Numbered from the stretch's first letter, positions 16,441-25,861 are shown. The stretch is DNA of 64,000 bases from Roseovarius mucosus (GCF_002080415.1 NZ_CP020474.1:3051501-3115500); one strand, 5' to 3'. The notes: generated by a model not told the origin, from the letters alone. Program-made: numbers and translations.

Positions 16441-16848
16441 ATGGTTAACGTTAAAGATATTTTCGTCTCCTTGAACGGCCTGAAGGAAATCTCGTCCATC
16501 GAGCAGATCGATCAAGAACTCTATAAATTCATCAAGGCATCAAATGGAGCTACGATCACGTCTACTGATTTTGTATTTCTTGTGATCCGACGAGCTATTA
16601 TGTCGTTGAATAGAAATTATTGCGATGATCGTATGTTTGCCAATATGAGATTTTCAGTTCACGAATATTTCCTGAGCTTTGGTGTCGAGATCGAGGTCAA
16701 ATCGAAATCCAAGACAAAAACTGTAAACATTCGTCCTTATCTCACAGACAGCGATTTCTGGATAGCTGTGAGAACTCTTCAATTCTATATCGAAGAGAAA
16801 CGTATCAAAGCCGGATGTAAAGCAAACAGAATTGAAATGATTGTTTGA
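16441..16848 (+). CDS. Hypothetical protein
   Basis: A 135-residue protein of ordinary mixed composition (FVFLVIRRAIMSLNRNYCDD; FSVHEYFLSFGVEIEVKSKS). No recognised domain. It is followed by a good bidirectional terminator and faces the metallophosphoesterase gene. Codon use is AT-rich like the native island genes. Confidence 0.5.
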   Translation: MVNVKDIFVSLNGLKEISSIEQIDQELYKFIKASNGATITSTDFVFLVIRRAIMSLNRNYCDDRMFANMRFSVHEYFLSFGVEIEVKSKSKTKTVNIRPYLTDSDFWIAVRTLQFYIEEKRIKAGCKANRIEMIV

Positions 16849-16856
16849 GAAAGCAG

Positions 16857-16878
16857 AAGGGACCAGATCGGTCCCTTT
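16857..16878 (+). terminator. Bidirectional terminator
   Basis: AAGGGACC-AGATC-GGTCCCTT, a perfect 8-bp stem between convergent genes, with short T-runs on both strands. Confidence 0.75.
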
Positions 16879-16897
16879 AATCTTTTGTCTTCAGAAA

Positions 16898-17506
16898 TCA
16901 GTAATAATCAATCTGCTCACCAAAAATTGTGGTTCCTGGTTCGACTTCGTGCCAGTGTTTATTCATCGGGAGCGTCTTTGAGCGGTGTTCAATCTCATCA
17001 AAAGAAACAGGATAGAAGTCCCAGACATCAAGCCCGACGTTTACGCAATTTCGTGTTCCCAAAAAGTTGTCATGAACATGACCGAAGAGGCAGTAAGCCC
17101 CTCTTCTCGCATGATTCCATGTCAGCATTGGATAATGAAAAAGCGTGTTGTAATTTCTTTGTGATCCATCCCTAACTTCGGCCATATAAGCAACACTGCT
17201 CCAAGGCAGAGATTGAACGATCTCATCATCGTGGTTGCCGATAATCAGATGCTGTTCAGCTCCTGGAAGCCTATCAAACATCTCCTGCAACCATTTTTTA
17301 TCTAGCTTTTTGTGACCGAGTGCAAAATCACCAAGCAGCCATAGTTGGTCTCCTGGGCCGACCCTTTCGTTAAGATTCCTCAAGATGATTTCGTCGGCTT
17401 CATCTGCATTTTTGAAAGGTCGATTGCAGAATTTCACAATATTATCATGACCAAAGTGCGGATCTGAACAGTACCATTTTTTCTTATTTAACTCGTTTCG
17501 TCGCAT
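16898..17506 (-). CDS. Calcineurin-like metallophosphoesterase
   Basis: A 202-residue protein with all metal-binding motifs of the family in order: SDPHFGH (14-20), GDFALGH, GNHDDE, HYPMLTW and GHVHDN. Proteins of this short type are common in phages and plasmids and hydrolyse phosphodiesters or phosphomonoesters with two metal ions. The natural substrate is not known. The start ATG at 17506 follows a GGAGAAA ribosome-binding site. It is a stand-alone gene, convergent with the hypothetical gene at 16441. Confidence 0.88.
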   Translation of the reverse strand: MRRNELNKKKWYCSDPHFGHDNIVKFCNRPFKNADEADEIILRNLNERVGPGDQLWLLGDFALGHKKLDKKWLQEMFDRLPGAEQHLIIGNHDDEIVQSLPWSSVAYMAEVRDGSQRNYNTLFHYPMLTWNHARRGAYCLFGHVHDNFLGTRNCVNVGLDVWDFYPVSFDEIEHRSKTLPMNKHWHEVEPGTTIFGEQIDYY

Positions 17507-17740
17507 GTAGATTTCTCCTTAAAATTAAGGCGAGCGACAAGTGAACGTTGGCTATTTGGGATAAAGGCACAAGCAGACGAACACCAGTCGCCCAAGGAAA
17601 CTTTGGGCGATTATCTGGTGGTTATTGTTGTCTTCAGATCTGCCATGGCGATACTCGTATATCAGAATATCGCGGATTTCCAGTCTGGAAATTAATGGCA
17701 ACTTGCTCGTACAAATTGCCATCTTTTACAGACTGATTTT

Positions 17741-18106
17741 TCAGTCTTTATCCACCAGAAGTTCTTCCAGCTTCTTTGCCTGTTCTGGATCTTGACGATC
17801 AATCTTTTCGACACCGAGATGTTCCAGAACCCATGCGGGCGCATTGGGACCCCTGCCGGACCACTCTTTACCGTGCTCATTACGATACTTTGCTTTGACA
17901 GTCTTGCGCGGCTCTTTTGATTTGGACCCCGATGACAAGATCTCACTTATAGGAATACCAAGCTTCGCAGCCTCGGCTTCCATGATTTCCATCAGCCGCT
18001 TCTTGTTCTCTTTTTTGATCTCGTCGATACGATCTGTCACCATATCCCGCAGCTCTTGAAGCTCTGCGATTTCGAGACCTTCAAGGCTTATGTTTTCAAT
18101 ACCCAA
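17741..18106 (-). CDS. H-NS family DNA-binding protein
   Basis: A 121-residue protein. The N-terminal coiled-coil part (GLEIAELQELRDMVTDRIDE, then IKKENKKRLMEIMEAEAAK) is for oligomerisation. The C-terminal domain has KYRNEHGKEWSGRGPNAPAW, the H-NS core (YR.....WSGRG..P.W). H-NS proteins bind curved AT-rich DNA and silence transferred genes. A copy on an AT-rich island would keep it quiet in a GC-rich host. The gene stands alone; upstream (18107-18256) is very AT-rich. The 235 bases before it (17507-17740) hold no gene. Confidence 0.88.
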   Translation of the reverse strand: MGIENISLEGLEIAELQELRDMVTDRIDEIKKENKKRLMEIMEAEAAKLGIPISEILSSGSKSKEPRKTVKAKYRNEHGKEWSGRGPNAPAWVLEHLGVEKIDRQDPEQAKKLEELLVDKD

Positions 18107-18440
18107 CGCGATTCTCCATGATTATATCCCACTTTCAAAATTTATATATTCTTAAAATTATTACTACAAGAAGTTTATGCCTGAAGCCTAAACTATGCAT
18201 CTTTCTTGCATAAAATTTACTAAATCAGATTTAAGAAGAACAAAAAGGAATCCTACATGAAATCAATGATAAAGAATGAAGATCTGAAGAAGATTCCGTT
18301 TATGAGCCTGTTAATGACGATGACGAGCCCATCATGAGGCTGTCTGCTTAAGCGTTTAGGCACCACAAGCGAGAAAGCACTTGTGGTTACAATCTGAGAT
18401 GTTGTTCTGTTACGTGTACACGAACAGCAGGATTTTGCAG
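18107..18440 (+). promoter_or_regulatory. Leader of the defence-type operon with an 8-bp inverted repeat
   Basis: AT-rich up to about 18250. Then a possible 26-codon leader frame starts (ATG 18257 after AAGGAA). Further on, ACCACAAG (18362-18369) faces CTTGTGGT (18380-18387), a perfect 8-bp inverted repeat. It lies 54 bases before the methyltransferase start and could be an operator. It also covers a rival TTG start at 18381, which makes that start less likely. Confidence 0.4.
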
Positions 18441-21131
18441 ATGAACGCGTTTGAGATTGAAGAGAGTGTTAAGTCACTTGTATCTAAAGGATTTAACCCA
18501 AAGACCTTCATTATTGACTTTTTGAAGGCCTATGACGCGCCAAAATCCCTTATTCAGCAGTTAAAGGGTGATCACCAGAACCTTTCAGATATCTCTGGTG
18601 GAGTGCTCTGGCGGAGAAACCTGCATTACAAGCTGGCCGACAAAGGCATGGTTCCCTCTGTTATCACTGAGCTCAGAAATTCTCAGGCCACCAGTAAGTA
18701 TAAAGTCCGGTTTGTCATCTCGACAGATGGGGAAGAGTTCAGTGCTCATGATCTCAATACGGGCAACACTGTTAATTGTAATTTTGACGAGATCGATATT
18801 CATTTTGCCTCCTTCTTATCTCTGGCAGGGATCTTCTTTGAAAAAGAGATTGAAGAAAACCCTATTGATATTCAGGCAACGAAACGCCTGACCAAGTTTT
18901 ACGACAGCATCCTCCAGGACAATCCGGACTGGAAAACAGATGAGATGCGTCATACTCTCAACCATTTCATTACCCAGATTATTTTCTGTTTGTTCGCAGA
19001 AGACACCGGGATTATTCCGAAAGACATCTTTTCAAGTACCGTCCGTCTTTATTGCGAAAATGACAGTGAACAGGCAAAACCTGTTATTGAAGCCATCTTT
19101 ACTGCTATGGCTCATGATGCTGGAGCTGAAGTTCGATCCGGTCTTCCAGGCTACACCCAGAAGTTTCCTCACGTAAACGGTGGGCTCTTTCGTGGAAACC
19201 CACAGGTTCCGCGCTTTCTAAGGGGGTCTGTACGCTATCTGCTGGATGCTGGTGTCCTTGATTGGAAAGAGATCAATCCTGACATCTTCGGCTCGATGAT
19301 CCAGGCTATCGTGCATCAAGACCAGCGCGGCGAGCTGGGTATGCATTACACTTCGGTTTCAAACATTCTCAAGCTGTTGAAACCCCTCTTCCTGAACGAC
19401 CTTCAAGACCAAGTAAACGCAAACTGGAACTCCAAAAAAGGCCTTCAGGCTATCTTGCAACGCTTGATGAAGATCCGTGTCTTCGATCCGGCATGTGGAT
19501 CTGGCAACTTCCTTGTGATTGCTTATCGTGAGCTTAGAAATATTGAAATCCAGGTTATCAGGCGTCTTGCAGAGATCTCTGACTTCTCAGCTGGTCTGTG
19601 GTCCCATGTCGATCTGAAAAACTTTTTCGGCATCGAGTACATCGACTTCGCAGCAGAGACAGCAAAGCTCTCACTCTGGATTGCTGAATACCAGATGAAC
19701 AAGCGTTATGAAGACGAATTTGGTAAGTTTGCACCCTCCCTGCCCCTCAAGGACACAAACACAATTCAACAGGGAAACGCATTGCGTATCTCTTGGGAAG
19801 ACGTCTGTCCTCATTCAGACGATTCAGAAGTCGAAACCTATATTGTTGGCAATCCACCTTATCTGGGGAGGCAAAAAAGGAACGAAGAGCAACAGGAAGA
19901 TATGGAGAAGGTGTTTTCAGCCTACACCAGCAAATATGCAAACCTAGATTACGTAGCTGGTTGGTTCCTGAAGTCTTCAACATATATGCACAAGCATAAT
20001 AATGTATTTGCAGCCCTTGTTTCTACTAATTCAATTTCACAAGGGGAGCAGGTATCGCTTCTTTGGTCTGCACTCAATAAACTAAATATAAAAATTATCT
20101 TCGCTCACACATCCTTTAAATGGAAGAATAGCGCGCTCAAGAATGCTGGAGTGGTTTGTGTCATCATTGGAATTGGGAACGGGTCTCACGGTTATCGACC
20201 GACTATTTATTCGGACAATACATTAAAATATGTTGACAATATAACTCCTTACTTAACATCCGGAACAATCACTTATATTACGCCAAGGAAGAAACCTCTA
20301 AGCTTTCTTCCTGAAATGGATTACGGCAGTATGGCTAATGATGGAGGTGGATTATTACTATCGCCCGATGAGGCAAACACAATCGTATCTGAATATCCGA
20401 ACGCGCTCAAGTTCATTAAGAGGATATATGGTGGGCAGGAGTTTATTAAAGGTATTGTTCGCTATGGAATTTGGATTAACCACAAGGACTTAGATGAGGC
20501 GATGAAAATTCCTTATCTAGAAAATCGCATATATGAAACAAGGAAAAATAGATTAGATAGCAAGCGAGAGGCCACACAGAAACTTGCAAGTGTTTCTTAT
20601 AGATTTTCGGAGGTGCGACACACAGATCAGAGAAAACTTATAATTCCAAACCTTACGACAGATAAACGTAAATGGTTTACTGTTGGCTTCTTAGAGGCTG
20701 ATGATGTTGTTATTGCTCCTTCTCTTGCAATAAACGGGGCAGACTTTGGAACTTTTGCCATTGCTTCCTCAAAGCTTCATTTCGTATGGATCAGCTCCGT
20801 CTGTGGAAGATTCAAGACAGATATACGATACTCAAACACGTTAGGATGGCATACCTTCCCAATCCAAAAACCTACAGAACAACAATATAAGGCTATCGAA
20901 GAGCTTGGAAAAAACATACTCTTAGCGAGAGATGCATATTTTGAGCATCAAATAAATACACTTTATGATCCGAATCGAATGAGTGTTGACTTCCCTAAAC
21001 TTTACGAAGCTCATATAGAAAATGATCGAGTTATAGAAGAAATTCTATCAGGTCATTATTTATATAACGACACGGAACGATTAGATTTTTTGCTATCAGA
21101 ATATGAATCTCTATTTAAAAACAGAGTTTAA
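18441..21131 (+). CDS. MmeI/YeeA-like DNA adenine methyltransferase
   Basis: 896 residues from ATG 18441. Domain order follows MmeI-type proteins: an N-terminal region ending KVRFVISTDGEEFSAHDLNT and FASFLSLAGI, a helical spacer (HTLNHFITQIIFCLFAEDTG), and a methyltransferase with motif I FDPACGSGNFLVIAYREL (about 348) and the N6-adenine motif NPPY (about 471). A target-recognition region and a C-terminal helical part follow. I see no clear PD-(D/E)XK nuclease motif in the N-terminus, so it may be methylase only. It starts a block with a helicase and a GIY-YIG-type protein, which suggests a restriction or other defence system where it marks self DNA. The stop overlaps the end of the opposite-strand gene by 21 bases. 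Composition is less AT-rich than the left of the island. Confidence 0.85.
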   Translation: MNAFEIEESVKSLVSKGFNPKTFIIDFLKAYDAPKSLIQQLKGDHQNLSDISGGVLWRRNLHYKLADKGMVPSVITELRNSQATSKYKVRFVISTDGEEFSAHDLNTGNTVNCNFDEIDIHFASFLSLAGIFFEKEIEENPIDIQATKRLTKFYDSILQDNPDWKTDEMRHTLNHFITQIIFCLFAEDTGIIPKDIFSSTVRLYCENDSEQAKPVIEAIFTAMAHDAGAEVRSGLPGYTQKFPHVNGGLFRGNPQVPRFLRGSVRYLLDAGVLDWKEINPDIFGSMIQAIVHQDQRGELGMHYTSVSNILKLLKPLFLNDLQDQVNANWNSKKGLQAILQRLMKIRVFDPACGSGNFLVIAYRELRNIEIQVIRRLAEISDFSAGLWSHVDLKNFFGIEYIDFAAETAKLSLWIAEYQMNKRYEDEFGKFAPSLPLKDTNTIQQGNALRISWEDVCPHSDDSEVETYIVGNPPYLGRQKRNEEQQEDMEKVFSAYTSKYANLDYVAGWFLKSSTYMHKHNNVFAALVSTNSISQGEQVSLLWSALNKLNIKIIFAHTSFKWKNSALKNAGVVCVIIGIGNGSHGYRPTIYSDNTLKYVDNITPYLTSGTITYITPRKKPLSFLPEMDYGSMANDGGGLLLSPDEANTIVSEYPNALKFIKRIYGGQEFIKGIVRYGIWINHKDLDEAMKIPYLENRIYETRKNRLDSKREATQKLASVSYRFSEVRHTDQRKLIIPNLTTDKRKWFTVGFLEADDVVIAPSLAINGADFGTFAIASSKLHFVWISSVCGRFKTDIRYSNTLGWHTFPIQKPTEQQYKAIEELGKNILLARDAYFEHQINTLYDPNRMSVDFPKLYEAHIENDRVIEEILSGHYLYNDTERLDFLLSEYESLFKNRV

Positions 21132-21476
21132 ATCATGCGCGGCCAAGAGTTTTTCTATTGTCGTATAGCGCGGGCCCTGAAGCCCTATTCCAAACATTTT
21201 TGGAATGCCGATGTGCTTTATTTCCACGGGGGACCCTTTAAAGTAGATTGTATAGCGACCCTCTTTCTCAGAGTTCTCAATTCGCTCCACTTCAGCATAG
21301 TGCGTAATGGCAGATACAGGCTTTGTCACATAGGCCGCCAAATATACTATGTTTTGCACTTTATCTTTGTGCAAACGTATATTGGTCCATTTCCTTTGCC
21401 CCAGAAATACATCTTGAAAACCTTGTGGTCTAGCCGGGACAACAAGGGTGTCTTGGATTTTTTCTAGATGTTCCAT
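21111..21476 (-). CDS. Small conserved-looking protein, possibly PUA/EVE-like
   Basis: A 121-residue protein: TLVVPARPQGFQDVFLGQRK, then VYLAAYVTKPVSAITHYAEV, RYTIYFKGSP and GLQGPRYTTIEKLLAAHDL. The strand-rich middle recalls PUA/EVE-type folds that bind modified nucleic acid bases, but that is my impression and not a motif match. It lies on the minus strand inside the defence-type block. It converges on the methyltransferase gene (21-base overlap) and diverges from the helicase gene. This arrangement could let it regulate, or be regulated with, the helicase side. Confidence 0.55.
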   Translation of the reverse strand: MEHLEKIQDTLVVPARPQGFQDVFLGQRKWTNIRLHKDKVQNIVYLAAYVTKPVSAITHYAEVERIENSEKEGRYTIYFKGSPVEIKHIGIPKMFGIGLQGPRYTTIEKLLAAHDLNSVFK

Positions 21477-21562
21477 CTGTACGAGCCTATCGTTGGGTGT
21501 TTCGTATTTTCAAGTAACAGGCAGCATGGTCTCGGTCTAGGGGAAGTAGGAGAAGGAAGAAA

Positions 21563-23608
21563 ATGAAAGATGCGATCCATGTTACCTATGGCCAGACGGG
21601 CAACAGCCAGCAGTTCAACACTATGGGTATGCGTCCCATGCAGGCTCGTGTTTTTGCAAAGCGAGATGAGCAATATATTCTTGTAAAAGCACCCCCTGCT
21701 TCAGGTAAGTCTCGTGCTCTGATGTTTCTTGGACTGGATAAGCTTCATAACCAGGGAATCCGTAAGGTGATCGTAGCCGTGCCGGAAAAGTCTATCGGCA
21801 GCTCCTTTAAGACCACAATGCTGAAAGAGCATGGCTTCTTTTCAGATTGGATCGTGCCCAATCAATGGAACCTCTGTCTCGATGTCGGAACACTTGAAGA
21901 AGGCGCTGTCCTGGAAGGCAAGGTAAACACCCTGAAAAGCTTTCTCGATGAGAGAAATCAGGAACCCATAATTGTTTGCACACATTCCACATTGCGCGCA
22001 GCATTCAAGAAATTCTCTCTCGATATCTTTGATAACTGTCTCATCGCTGTGGATGAGTTCCATCATGCCTCTTCAGGTGAAAACAATCGTCTTGGGGAAG
22101 TAGTCAGAGACCTTATCAAACGTGGGTCAGCGCATATTGTGGCTATGACAGGTTCCTATTTCAGGGGTGATGCCGTCATGGTTCTTGATCCTGAAGATGA
22201 AGCCAGGTTCACCTCGGTTTCCTATACCTATTATGAACAGTTGAATGGATATAAATACCTGAAATCATTAGGTATCGGATATCATTTCTATTCCGGTCGC
22301 TATACAAAAAGTATTGGAGAAGTCCTCGATCCCTCCTTGAAGACGATCATCCATATCCCCCACATCATGAATTCTGCATCCTCAAAGGATAAATACAGGG
22401 AAGTGCATGAAATCCTCTCTTTTCTTGGGGAATACCAAGGTGTTGAAGAGGAGACTGGATTCCACCGGATATTCAATAAGGATCTGAACCGAATTCTTAA
22501 GGTTGCAGATCTGGTTGAAGATGCCCCGGAGCTTAGACTTCGCACTCAAGCGGGACTGAGAGATACGACAAACCGGGATAAAGTAGACGTCATCATCGCA
22601 CTAAATCTTGCGAAGGAAGGTTTTGATTGGATCTGGTGTGAGCATGCTCTCACAGTGGGTTACAGAGGCTCCCTCACTGAAATCATCCAGATCATCGGTC
22701 GTGCAACACGTGATGCTCCCAGCAAAAAGCATGCTCAGTTTACCAACCTTGTTCCCGAACCTGACGCCACACAGAGCACCGTGACCTCTGCTGTGAACGA
22801 TCTTCTGAAAGCCATATCTGCATCCCTTCTTATGCAGCAGGTCTTGGCCCCGAAGTTCAAATTCCGCACCAAGCGTGTTGAAGACGAAGATGATGCGTCA
22901 GAAGACATGACCTATGATGAGACAACCGGAGAAATCACTGTTGCCATCAAGGGTTATAAGGAACCGACTTCAGAGAATGTGAAAGCGATCATCAATAACG
23001 ATATTAATGAGCTGATCGGTGCAATCTGTCAGGATCCGGAGATTTCTTCACAAGCCACAGCTGATCCCGACATCGCCGCCGAGCGAGTCAATGTTCATCT
23101 GATCCCAAAAGTCATTGAAGAGAAATTCGAACATCTCAACGAGACCGAAGTTGAGGAATTACGCCAGCATGTGGTTGCCCAGATGAATATTATCGGGGAG
23201 TCCCAGAACCAGGATCTCCTGAAGCCAGCACACCAAACTGATGAAGACGACGAGCCAGTCTCCCAAGGAAAGAACCTTGGCCTTATGAAGCTTGTGCGTA
23301 AATTCATCAACGTACAAGAACTCGATATCGACCTGATCGATCAGATCAACCCATTCAGATCCGCATATGAAATCCTGTCAAAGGATCTGAATACAACGAC
23401 CCTGGCACAGATCAATTCCGCCATCACTACAAAAACTATCAGGATTACAGAGGTAGAAGCCGCGCGGATGATTCCAAAACTCGAAAAGTTTATCGAGTTG
23501 AATAGCCGTCCCCCCTCCTCTCTTTCTGAGAACCCTTCAGAAAGATATCTTGGACAGGTCTACGACTTCTTCCTGGAAATGAAGCGCAAACGAGCAGCCG
23601 AGAAATAA
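21563..23608 (+). CDS. DExH-box superfamily 2 helicase
   Basis: 681 residues. Motifs in order: Walker A APPASGKSRA (43-52), DEFHH as the Walker B DExH box (about 167), MTGSYFRGD as motif III, and IIQIIGRATRD as motif VI. The latter half is an acidic, non-helicase region (about 430-681) of unknown fold, with repeated charged helices. Helicases of this class move along DNA or remodel it; with a methylase and a nuclease next door, the obvious role is translocation in restriction. The start ATG 21563 follows an AGGAGAAGGAAG ribosome-binding site. The stop is 17 bases before the nuclease-type gene, so the two are cotranscribed. Confidence 0.88.
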   Translation: MKDAIHVTYGQTGNSQQFNTMGMRPMQARVFAKRDEQYILVKAPPASGKSRALMFLGLDKLHNQGIRKVIVAVPEKSIGSSFKTTMLKEHGFFSDWIVPNQWNLCLDVGTLEEGAVLEGKVNTLKSFLDERNQEPIIVCTHSTLRAAFKKFSLDIFDNCLIAVDEFHHASSGENNRLGEVVRDLIKRGSAHIVAMTGSYFRGDAVMVLDPEDEARFTSVSYTYYEQLNGYKYLKSLGIGYHFYSGRYTKSIGEVLDPSLKTIIHIPHIMNSASSKDKYREVHEILSFLGEYQGVEEETGFHRIFNKDLNRILKVADLVEDAPELRLRTQAGLRDTTNRDKVDVIIALNLAKEGFDWIWCEHALTVGYRGSLTEIIQIIGRATRDAPSKKHAQFTNLVPEPDATQSTVTSAVNDLLKAISASLLMQQVLAPKFKFRTKRVEDEDDASEDMTYDETTGEITVAIKGYKEPTSENVKAIINNDINELIGAICQDPEISSQATADPDIAAERVNVHLIPKVIEEKFEHLNETEVEELRQHVVAQMNIIGESQNQDLLKPAHQTDEDDEPVSQGKNLGLMKLVRKFINVQELDIDLIDQINPFRSAYEILSKDLNTTTLAQINSAITTKTIRITEVEAARMIPKLEKFIELNSRPPSSLSENPSERYLGQVYDFFLEMKRKRAAEK

Positions 23609-23625
23609 AGAAAGCATTTAGATCT

Positions 23626-24906
23626 ATGGCTATCGACCGTTCTGATCAAATCGATGCCTTTTTGGCAAAACTTCCTGATGTGAAGCCTAAAAATACGGGG
23701 CGTCCAGCTGGAATAGATGAAAAAATCTTTGAGACCTTTGCTGAGATCAATGCTTTCTTTGCGGAAAATAATAGAGAGCCATCACTCGTAGCTGACAGCT
23801 TCCATGAAAAAAGCCTGGCCACAAAGCTTTCACGTCTGAGGCGTCAATACGGAAATAACGAGAAACTCAGGGCAATAGATGTCAACAATATCTTAGGGGG
23901 TGAGTGGCAAGATATTGTGAACGACCCCAGCGAAACCTTTATACCTGAAACCGAGACAGCTCCCCATCATTTATCCGTCGAAGATATCATTATTCCAGAT
24001 GATGATGATCTGGTTGAGGTGGCTCCGGGTGATATCGATGATTTCCTATCCAGGATCACAGATACACAAGGGGACATATTTAACCTTAAACATGTGAAGC
24101 ATTCATCAGAAAAGCCAGATGCTGTCGATTATGTTGCTCAGCGTGTTCAATGCCTAAATTTCCATGAATACGAGCCACTTTTTGAAGAGGTCAATCTCCA
24201 GATTAAAAGTGGAATTCGTGAAGCTATCCCATTCCGAAAAGAAAGCGAAATTGAAAAGGGTCAGTTTTTTATCCTGAATGGCATTATGGCCTATATTGCA
24301 GATGTTGGTGAAGAATTCGAGAGAAACGGCAAAAAGAATGCTCGTATGAAGGTTATTTTCTCAAATGGCACCGAAGGAGATAACCTGAAGCGGTCCTTGG
24401 CAACAGAGCTTTATAAAGACGAACAAGGCCGCAGGATTACTGATCCCAGAACGCGTGGGCTTTTCTCAAACAATGCGAATGAAGAAGATATCGGAACCGG
24501 GACAGTCTATGTGTTGCAATCCTTGAGCACACATAGACGCATTGAGCCAATAAGGAACTATATCCATAAAATAGGCGTCACCAGGGGATCCGTGAAAACG
24601 CGTATTGCCAATGCTGAGAACGATCCAACCTACTTACTGGCAGGCGTGAAAGTCGTGGCTGAATTCAAAGTATATAACGTTAAAGCATCCAAAATTGAAA
24701 AGCTTTTGCAAACATACTTTGATCGAGCGCGGGCTGATATCACGATTGAAGACAGATTTGGAAAGCCGGTGCGTTCCACGGAATGGTTTTTTGTGTTACC
24801 CCAGACGATCAAGGAGGCCGTGAACAGGCTTATAGATGGTAGCCTTGGTGAGAGCTACTACGACCCCAAACAAGCTAAAATACGCATGATGAACGAGAAA
24901 GACTGA
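23626..24906 (+). CDS. T5orf172/GIY-YIG-type nuclease-domain protein
   Basis: 426 residues. The C-terminal part (about 288-400) has the T5orf172 form of the GIY-YIG fold: GTVYVLQSLS as the first strand (GIY position), IHKIGVTRGSVKTRIANAEN as the YIG position with its Arg helix, VVAEFKVYNVKASKIEKLLQ with the conserved Glu, and RSTEWFFV at the end. The N-terminal 130 residues are a separate helical region with a basic patch (LATKLSRLRRQYGN), possibly for binding DNA. It follows the helicase gene by 17 bases and is likely the cutting part of the block. Nuclease activity is inferred from the fold. Confidence 0.8.
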   Translation: MAIDRSDQIDAFLAKLPDVKPKNTGRPAGIDEKIFETFAEINAFFAENNREPSLVADSFHEKSLATKLSRLRRQYGNNEKLRAIDVNNILGGEWQDIVNDPSETFIPETETAPHHLSVEDIIIPDDDDLVEVAPGDIDDFLSRITDTQGDIFNLKHVKHSSEKPDAVDYVAQRVQCLNFHEYEPLFEEVNLQIKSGIREAIPFRKESEIEKGQFFILNGIMAYIADVGEEFERNGKKNARMKVIFSNGTEGDNLKRSLATELYKDEQGRRITDPRTRGLFSNNANEEDIGTGTVYVLQSLSTHRRIEPIRNYIHKIGVTRGSVKTRIANAENDPTYLLAGVKVVAEFKVYNVKASKIEKLLQTYFDRARADITIEDRFGKPVRSTEWFFVLPQTIKEAVNRLIDGSLGESYYDPKQAKIRMMNEKD

Positions 24907-24943
24907 CTATGGACAACCGGCCTCAATCAAAATCCAAGACATC

Positions 24944-25861
24944 ATGCGGAGTCCAAAAGTGAAGCGCCGTCCCTTTCATAGAGAAATACAAGAGAAAAAA
25001 TGTGAATTTACATACGACAGCTTTATTTGTGAAGGTGTAAGATACCGAGATATTGCGGGAATCTGGAGATCAATGCACGGCTGGCAGAGCTACCTTGGAG
25101 AAATAAAATATTCTGAGAACAGATGTGTGTTTCATATGGGTAGCTGGTATGAAGAGGGGAACAAAGACCCGCGTGATGCACCAGTTCCATTTTCAAGACG
25201 TCTGGGTATAAGTATTGGTAAAAATCCCTATGAGCAGTTTGTATGGGAATTAAAATTTATTTTTGCGGGCGGAGTGAAATATTTCGATTTTGCTAGTGAC
25301 GAAGAACGCTCGCGCGAGCGTGATGATGGCAGCTGTAATATCAGACACGATGACCTGACATTAAGAGATGTCTGGCATGATGAAGATATAGTATGCGTCG
25401 AGCTGCATTCTTCCCGAAGCATATCACAATTCAAAAGGGATATCCGCGACTTTATAGTCCCGTTTAAACAAGCAAAACAGCGTGTTGCCAATCCAAACGT
25501 CTGGCGACCAGCCGGTCTTAAAGCGGAAATTGTATGCTGGAGTTGCGGACATAACTCGGAAACGGAAGCGCATATTCTCACTCGAAACCGACCAACAGAC
25601 GATATATTTTCGCTTGAGAGGAGAATGAAATGCAAGAACTGTGGCACAGTCGGAAAAGCCAGCATTCTTCCTCTCTTTAAAGAATCTACTAGATACGCAG
25701 TAGAGCGTGGGCGAGCATATATTGAGAGAAGACGTAGTTCCGTTATTGAATCAACCCAAGATGTTGATTTGTACGATGTCCTTGGTGGCGATGGCACCAA
25801 CTCTGTTTATGTGGGCGACGGCCTGAACATGCGCCCAGATGGCAGCTTTTCTGACTACTAG
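24944..25861 (+). CDS. Zinc-ribbon protein of the defence-type block
   Basis: 305 residues. Four Cys in two CxxC knuckles (C198, C201 and C230, C233; CWSCGH and CKNCGT) form a likely zinc ribbon with an insert of 28 residues. The first 180 residues have no known motif but are rich in aromatic and charged residues. It begins 38 bases after the nuclease-type gene on the same strand, so probably in the same operon. Its 3' end lies 29 bases from an IS3 element. It could be a DNA-binding specificity or sensor part. No function is assigned. Confidence 0.6.
   Translation: MRSPKVKRRPFHREIQEKKCEFTYDSFICEGVRYRDIAGIWRSMHGWQSYLGEIKYSENRCVFHMGSWYEEGNKDPRDAPVPFSRRLGISIGKNPYEQFVWELKFIFAGGVKYFDFASDEERSRERDDGSCNIRHDDLTLRDVWHDEDIVCVELHSSRSISQFKRDIRDFIVPFKQAKQRVANPNVWRPAGLKAEIVCWSCGHNSETEAHILTRNRPTDDIFSLERRMKCKNCGTVGKASILPLFKESTRYAVERGRAYIERRRSSVIESTQDVDLYDVLGGDGTNSVYVGDGLNMRPDGSFSDY

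Noticed and set aside
18257..18355. Small gene before the methyltransferase
   Set aside because: A 26-codon frame exists, and another frame over the same bases ends EDSVYEPVNDDDEPIMRLSA. Joining them needs an unproved frameshift, so no gene is called.
18381..18440. TTG 18381 as methyltransferase start
   Set aside because: It falls inside an 8-bp inverted repeat and has no good ribosome-binding site. ATG 18441 gives a protein of normal family length.
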